Shown here: one piece after another, positions 59,527 through 64,000 of the stretch
How the letters are laid out: every line of letters starts with the position of its first letter
Numbering within the stretch: position 1 is the stretch's first letter
Source of the DNA: Alteromonas oceanisediminis
Lineage (GTDB): Bacteria; Pseudomonadota; Gammaproteobacteria; Enterobacterales; Alteromonadaceae
DNA: 64,000 nucleotides
Direction: 5' to 3'
Assembly: GCF_018474025.1 (NCBI RefSeq)
Contig: NZ_JAHCTA010000004.1
Coordinates: 248,001-312,000, forward strand
Notes under the pieces: generated by a model
What the model was told of the DNA's origin: nothing
Databases searched by the model: none
What the model saw: the letters and a program-made list of their open reading frames with translations, nothing else
Program-made: the position numbers and the translations under genes

Positions 59527-61743
59527 TTATTCGCCTTCGCGGCCTGATTGGCTAACGCGCTTGCGCGCGGAATCAATGCGAGACGCTAATCCCTGCACTT
59601 CTGGGTCGTCAAACACGCTGGATAATGTGCGCGATAGTTTGCGTTTCCAATTAGGGTATTCATTAAACGTACCGGGAATATTGACAGGTTTATCCATTTG
59701 TAGCCAATCTTCAAGTTGCAAACTTAACAAGGCACTACTGCCGGCTGCCATATGCGTTTGCAATCCAAAATTAAGGGCTTGCGTCATCGGCGTATGATTA
59801 ACGTCGCGCCCTACGTGATGATCCACTGACTGATGACCGTGAAGCGTGTTCAAAATTTCCTGCTTGTTACTATGCCGACTGTCATACAAGGTTTGCAGCA
59901 CCTGCTCATCACGGTACAACCCTAACGATTTTCCTAAGCTCAAATCATCACAATGCCAGTAACCGATTAATGTAGGCATATCGTGCGTGGTTAATGTCGA
60001 CATTGACTGTTCTGGATAGTGGCTGGGCGAGAAGAAACCGCCGTCCTCTGCTTGCTCAAAGAAGAACACTCGGTAAGAATAGATTCCGTTATCTGCTAAC
60101 TTACCGCGAATTTCATCAGGTACTGTACCTAAATCTTCACCAATCACTAAGCTTTGGTGACGCTGGCTTTCCAGCGCAAGAATACCGAGCAGATCATCAA
60201 CAGGATAATAAACATAGCCGCCTTCTTTTGCATCATCACCCTTTTGTATCCACCATAGGCGTAATAGTGCCATGGCATGGTCGATACGCAATGCGCCAGA
60301 GGCATGCATATTTGATGAAAACAGATCAATGATGGGTTGATAGGCCTGCGCGTAAAGTTTTTCTGGATCCATTGGCGGCAATCCCCAGTTCTGGCCATTT
60401 GGACCAAGAATGTCAGGTGGTGCTCCAACACTCGCTTCCGTGCAGTACAACGACTTGTTGCCCCATATTTCAGCACTTCCTTCACTCACACCAACGGCTA
60501 AGTCACGGTATAAACCGATGGTCATGCCCAAGTCACTTGCCTTCTGGCTGGCTTGCTCAAATTGAATTGAGGCCTGCCATTGTAAGAATAAGTAAAATTT
60601 TATTCGCTTAGCATGCTGCTTTTTAAACTTGCTCACGGCAGGTGAGTCAAAGTCAGCAAATTGCGCAGGAAATACCGGCCAGCCCCAACTGGGTTTGCCC
60701 TCGGCTTGCAAGTGCTCTTGCATCGCGTCGAACGTCGCCAGGCATTGCAGACTGTCGCCACCCTCGACAACAAACTGTTTAAATGCCTTGTTGAAGCGTG
60801 TGTTTTTGGTCAGGTATTTTTGATTGAAGACATCAAAGATACGTGACAGCGCAGATAATTTGAGCTTGGCCACCGCTTCGTAATCAATGTAGTCAATATC
60901 TCTGACGTGCTTCAACTGTTGTTGAAAGCCACTATTGCTGATCAACGATTGAACGCTTTCATGATTGAAGCCATCGATTTGTTTCGGATCGATATACAAA
61001 TAGTTCAGCCAGCGTCGTGACGATGGGCCATATGGGCTGCACGCATCCGGATTTGAAGGATACAGTGCATGAATGGGGTTCAGGCCAATAAAATCGGCTC
61101 CTTGTGCAGCAGATTTTTCAATTAAATAAGTGAGATCGCTGAAGTCCCCAATGCCCCAGTTAGCCTCGCTACGCAAGCAGTACAACTGAACACTGAGCCC
61201 CCACACCTTTTTACCTTGCGCAATGTCAGGTGGAGTGAAACATCTGTTCGGAGCTTGAATCAGGCGCATTTGTGCAAACGGTTGGTCATCTTGCGCAGCA
61301 AGAGAGACTTGATGATAGCCCAATGGAATATCTAATGTGAGTGCCACAGAATAGGCATGGAACTCCACGTCATCCACCGTGGTTGCATCCAGCATTTCAC
61401 AATCCACGGGTGTGAATTGTTGACGCATCTCAGTGCCATCTTCCAAGGCAACGATAAACTGATGAGTGTCATTGACTAACTCAATGGGTAAACGCACAAC
61501 GATGTTAATTGCTGCGTTAACGCGGTTTACCTGCACTGGCTCTAGCGGAGTCATCCATGCGCCGGCGAAGCGTTCATGGATTTGCTCTTGCATTGCCTCT
61601 TCCGACTCTGTGTCGTAGCCCATGACTTTAAGCAGTTTTGCTTTTGTTGCATCGTTGACTTTAGCGGGTTTACCCCACGCATCAACGTACTGTGTTTCGA
61701 TGCCGCGCATCTCTACCAAGGATTCGAGTGCCCCTGTGCTCAT
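59527..61743 (-). CDS. malQ: 4-alpha-glucanotransferase MalQ
   Basis: MalQ (amylomaltase, GH77) transfers alpha-1,4-glucan segments between oligosaccharides, joining maltose and glycogen use. The 738-residue protein has the E. coli-type N-terminal extension, the ANWGIGDFSDL motif, the nucleophile D488 (GALRIDHAM) and the acid E536 (VIGEDLGTVP). The start is placed at ATG 61743, with AGGTGG nine bases upstream; a TTG two codons earlier is also possible. It heads the malQ-glgB-glgX unit and is divergent from gap. Confidence 0.96.
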   Translation of the reverse strand: MSTGALESLVEMRGIETQYVDAWGKPAKVNDATKAKLLKVMGYDTESEEAMQEQIHERFAGAWMTPLEPVQVNRVNAAINIVVRLPIELVNDTHQFIVALEDGTEMRQQFTPVDCEMLDATTVDDVEFHAYSVALTLDIPLGYHQVSLAAQDDQPFAQMRLIQAPNRCFTPPDIAQGKKVWGLSVQLYCLRSEANWGIGDFSDLTYLIEKSAAQGADFIGLNPIHALYPSNPDACSPYGPSSRRWLNYLYIDPKQIDGFNHESVQSLISNSGFQQQLKHVRDIDYIDYEAVAKLKLSALSRIFDVFNQKYLTKNTRFNKAFKQFVVEGGDSLQCLATFDAMQEHLQAEGKPSWGWPVFPAQFADFDSPAVSKFKKQHAKRIKFYLFLQWQASIQFEQASQKASDLGMTIGLYRDLAVGVSEGSAEIWGNKSLYCTEASVGAPPDILGPNGQNWGLPPMDPEKLYAQAYQPIIDLFSSNMHASGALRIDHAMALLRLWWIQKGDDAKEGGYVYYPVDDLLGILALESQRHQSLVIGEDLGTVPDEIRGKLADNGIYSYRVFFFEQAEDGGFFSPSHYPEQSMSTLTTHDMPTLIGYWHCDDLSLGKSLGLYRDEQVLQTLYDSRHSNKQEILNTLHGHQSVDHHVGRDVNHTPMTQALNFGLQTHMAAGSSALLSLQLEDWLQMDKPVNIPGTFNEYPNWKRKLSRTLSSVFDDPEVQGLASRIDSARKRVSQSGREGE

Positions 61744-61829
61744 TACCAATATCCACCTGAAAAAGTTAGCTATTTAGGCCAACGTAAATAATTTGTTAAC
61801 ATTATCGTTTAAGTTCCAGTTTGAAGCAT

Positions 61830-61845
61830 TTGAATACGTTTGCAA
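61830..61845. promoter_or_regulatory. LacI-like palindrome in malQ/gap region
   Basis: A 16-bp imperfect palindrome TTGAATACGTTTGCAA (12 of 16 positions symmetric, central CG-type ACGT) resembles operators of LacI-family regulators. It lies about 90 bases upstream of malQ. A GATAAT (-10-like) on the minus strand at 61806-61801 would place it at about -35 to -50 of a malQ promoter. The regulator is not in the window. Confidence 0.35.
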
Positions 61846-61865
61846 GCAATGGAGCCCAACTAATC

Positions 61866-61879
61866 ATGTAATTTTACAT
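61866..61879. promoter_or_regulatory. HexR-like palindrome, upstream site
   Basis: ATGTAATTTTACAT is a perfect 6-2-6 inverted repeat. The half-site TGTAA matches the HexR operator of Gammaproteobacteria (TGTAATTAAATTACA type), although its spacing is three bases shorter. It lies about 60 bases upstream of the predicted gap start. Confidence 0.4.
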
Positions 61880-61897
61880 CAATATTGTGCTCAAATT

Positions 61898-61926
61898 TTG
61901 CTTATTTGCCCAATGTGATCCATAAT
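61898..61926 (+). promoter_or_regulatory. Candidate promoter for gap
   Basis: TTGCTT (61898-61903) and CATAAT (61921-61926) are 17 bases apart. Transcription would begin near 61933, giving a leader of about 30 bases and placing the candidate HexR operator at 61930-61944 across the start point. Confidence 0.5.
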
Positions 61927-61929
61927 TTA

Positions 61930-61944
61930 CGTAATTATTTTACA
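61930..61944. promoter_or_regulatory. Candidate HexR operator over the gap start point
   Basis: CGTAATTATTTTACA matches 12 of 15 positions of the HexR consensus TGTAATTAAATTACA known from Gammaproteobacteria. It covers the predicted +1 of gap, a position suited to repression. HexR controls gap, eda and related genes in Shewanella and Vibrio and senses the Entner-Doudoroff intermediate KDPG; here gap, yeaD and eda lie together, which fits. Confidence 0.5.
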
Positions 61945-61954
61945 GATTAGTTGA

Positions 61955-62959
<1,005 letters not shown>

Positions 62960-62967
62960 TATCGCTC

Positions 62968-62991
62968 GGCAGGGGCTGCTCCCTGCCCTTT
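62968..62991 (+). terminator. Terminator after gap
   Basis: GGCAGGG (62968-62974) pairs with CCCTGCC (62981-62987) over a six-base loop and is followed by CTTTT. It lies eight bases past the gap stop. The short T run suggests that some read-through to yeaD could occur. Confidence 0.75.
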
Positions 62992-63062
62992 TAGCCGAAT
63001 ATCCGATCGTCTTTTACGCGCGAGTGACGCCTTTCACTTACCGCTAAAATCAGGTCTGTTGC

Positions 63063-63899
63063 ATGTCTTTTTATAAAATCGAGAACTTATCTGGGCTGTC
63101 TGTCGTTTCTGTGGAAACCCCACACGCTAGCGCCACTATCAGTTTGACCGGCGCACAGGTGCTTAGCTTTGTTCCCAAACATGATCATCGCGAACGATTG
63201 TGGCTCAGCCCGCAAGCAATCTTGGATGGATCTAAACCTATTCGCGGCGGAATACCCGTATGCTGGCCGTGGTTTGGTGCTAGGCCTGACGATATCGACG
63301 GTTTGGAAGCCGATACATCGTCTCATGGTGTCGCGCGCACAGCCCAATGGCAGTTGTCTGCTCAGCATCAAGCGGATAATGGCACCGTTTCATTGACTTT
63401 TACGCCAGAAAACGCGTTTGAGACACCGCTGGTGCCTACGATTCATATCAGTATTCGACAAGCTCTACGCATCACGTTAACCACACTCAATTCGGCGAAT
63501 ACAGCCAGCACGTTTTATGCAGCTTTACACACGTATTTCCGGGTTGAAGACATTCATAAAACAGCGCTTAGAGGTATTGAACAGCCGTACTTCGATAAGC
63601 TTACTGGCACCAACAGCAATCAAGCTCCTAGCCCCTACATCATTACGGCAGAGACTGACAGAGTTCACCATGGCGGAGCGAGCCGCATCGCGCTTTTTCA
63701 TGGCACGAGTGACACGTTGATTGAATCATTTGGAGGCGACAGTACCGTGGTATGGAATCCGTGGATCCGAGGAAGTCAAGCGCTGGGCGACATGCCCGAT
63801 GATGGCTATCGCACCCTGTTGTGTGTAGAGACGGCTCGCACACAACACGGTGTCATCGGCGCTGGAGATGAACATCAGCTTACACAAGTGATTACTTGA
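63063..63899 (+). CDS. yeaD: D-hexose-6-phosphate mutarotase (YeaD family)
   Basis: An aldose-1-epimerase-fold protein that interconverts alpha and beta anomers of glucose 6-phosphate. Motifs GAQVLSFVPKHDHRERLWLS, IRGGIPVCWPWFG, HGVARTAQW and the C-terminal VVWNPW and TLLCVETA are typical. At 278 residues it is slightly shorter than E. coli YeaD (294). It lies downstream of gap, as in E. coli, and its stop is two bases from the stop of the convergent eda. Confidence 0.95.
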   Translation: MSFYKIENLSGLSVVSVETPHASATISLTGAQVLSFVPKHDHRERLWLSPQAILDGSKPIRGGIPVCWPWFGARPDDIDGLEADTSSHGVARTAQWQLSAQHQADNGTVSLTFTPENAFETPLVPTIHISIRQALRITLTTLNSANTASTFYAALHTYFRVEDIHKTALRGIEQPYFDKLTGTNSNQAPSPYIITAETDRVHHGGASRIALFHGTSDTLIESFGGDSTVVWNPWIRGSQALGDMPDDGYRTLLCVETARTQHGVIGAGDEHQLTQVIT

Positions 63900-63901
63900 T
63901 A

Positions 63902-64000
63902 TCAGTCAGCGCTTGCTTGGCTCACTGCATCTTTAGCGAGTTGAGTGATCTTGTCCCAATCGCCGTTCGCGATGGCATCATCAGGCGCCAGCCATGATCC
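63902..64000 (-). CDS. eda: KDPG aldolase Eda (C-terminal end, cut by window edge)
   Basis: The last 32 residues of a protein run off the right edge. They read [20 protein letters not shown], then [12 protein letters not shown], matching the conserved C-terminus of 2-keto-3-deoxy-6-phosphogluconate aldolase (GGSWL.P..A...GD...IT.LA..A). Eda splits KDPG to pyruvate and glyceraldehyde 3-phosphate, the last step of the Entner-Doudoroff pathway. Its catalytic lysine is outside the window. Its position next to gap-yeaD supports the identification. Confidence 0.85.
   Translation of the reverse strand, partial: GSWLAPDDAIANGDWDKITQLAKDAVSQASAD

Overview
This window is a stretch of ordinary chromosome from a Gammaproteobacterium, probably a free-living marine or aquatic member of the order-level groups around Oceanospirillales, Cellvibrionales or Alteromonadales. 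The evidence is the set of proteins that align closely with E. coli and Pseudomonas counterparts (ZipA, NlpI, CysZ, YhbY, YbeD, YeaC, LptE, RlpA, AnsA) and gene orders typical of that class (smc-zipA-ligA, ftsH-folP-glmM-tpiA-secG-tRNA-Leu, leuS-lptE-holA-nadD-rsfS-rlmH-mrdA-rodA-rlpA-dacA-ybeD-lipB-lipA, gap-yeaD). I cannot name a genus. No insertion sequence, prophage, CRISPR array, integron or toxin-antitoxin pair was seen. Coding density is high and codon use looks uniform.

Layout. 1-5892 (minus): ligA (cut by the window edge), zipA, smc. 6058-10063: cysZ, a secreted metzincin-like protein coupled to nlpI, cdd and a DUF1244 gene. 10145-20669 (mostly minus): pnp, a NhaR-type regulator, hpf (plus), an MscS channel, tRNA-Leu(GAG), secG, tpiA, glmM, folP, ftsH. 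21097-26692: yhbY, a short-chain dehydrogenase, a P-loop kinase-like protein, a succinate-semialdehyde dehydrogenase, and a Lon-type protease on the other strand. 26892-39684 (plus): the long leuS-to-lipA run, covering leucyl-tRNA charging, LPS export, DNA replication, NAD synthesis, ribosome silencing and maturation, rod-shape peptidoglycan synthesis and lipoylation. 39753-53620: accessory metabolism (M24 peptidase, ansA, periplasmic methyltransferase-like protein, a four-gene DUF349 unit, an AGCS symporter, an M14 carboxypeptidase, a thioredoxin-like protein, a long GAPDH paralogue, a DUF2989 lipoprotein, msrB). 53676-64000: central carbon and glycogen block (gnd, glgX, glgB, malQ on minus; gap, yeaD on plus; the end of eda on minus).

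How the genes fit together. The last block links glycogen debranching, branching and glucan transfer to the pentose-phosphate, Entner-Doudoroff and lower glycolytic routes. The malQ/gap intergenic region carries palindromes that look like HexR operators over the gap promoter, plus a second LacI-like palindrome on the malQ side.

The most unusual points are: (i) the rimP-nusA-infB-rbfA-truB-rpsO block normally found between tRNA-Leu and pnp is missing and its place is taken by mscS, hpf and nhaR; (ii) rlmE is missing between yhbY and ftsH, leaving a 427-bp gap; (iii) a predicted secreted metzincin (HExxHxxGxxD) is translationally coupled to nlpI, whose E. coli product is a protease adaptor. I did not find a dedicated new defence or mobile system. 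The NlpI-coupled metzincin is the best candidate for undescribed biology.
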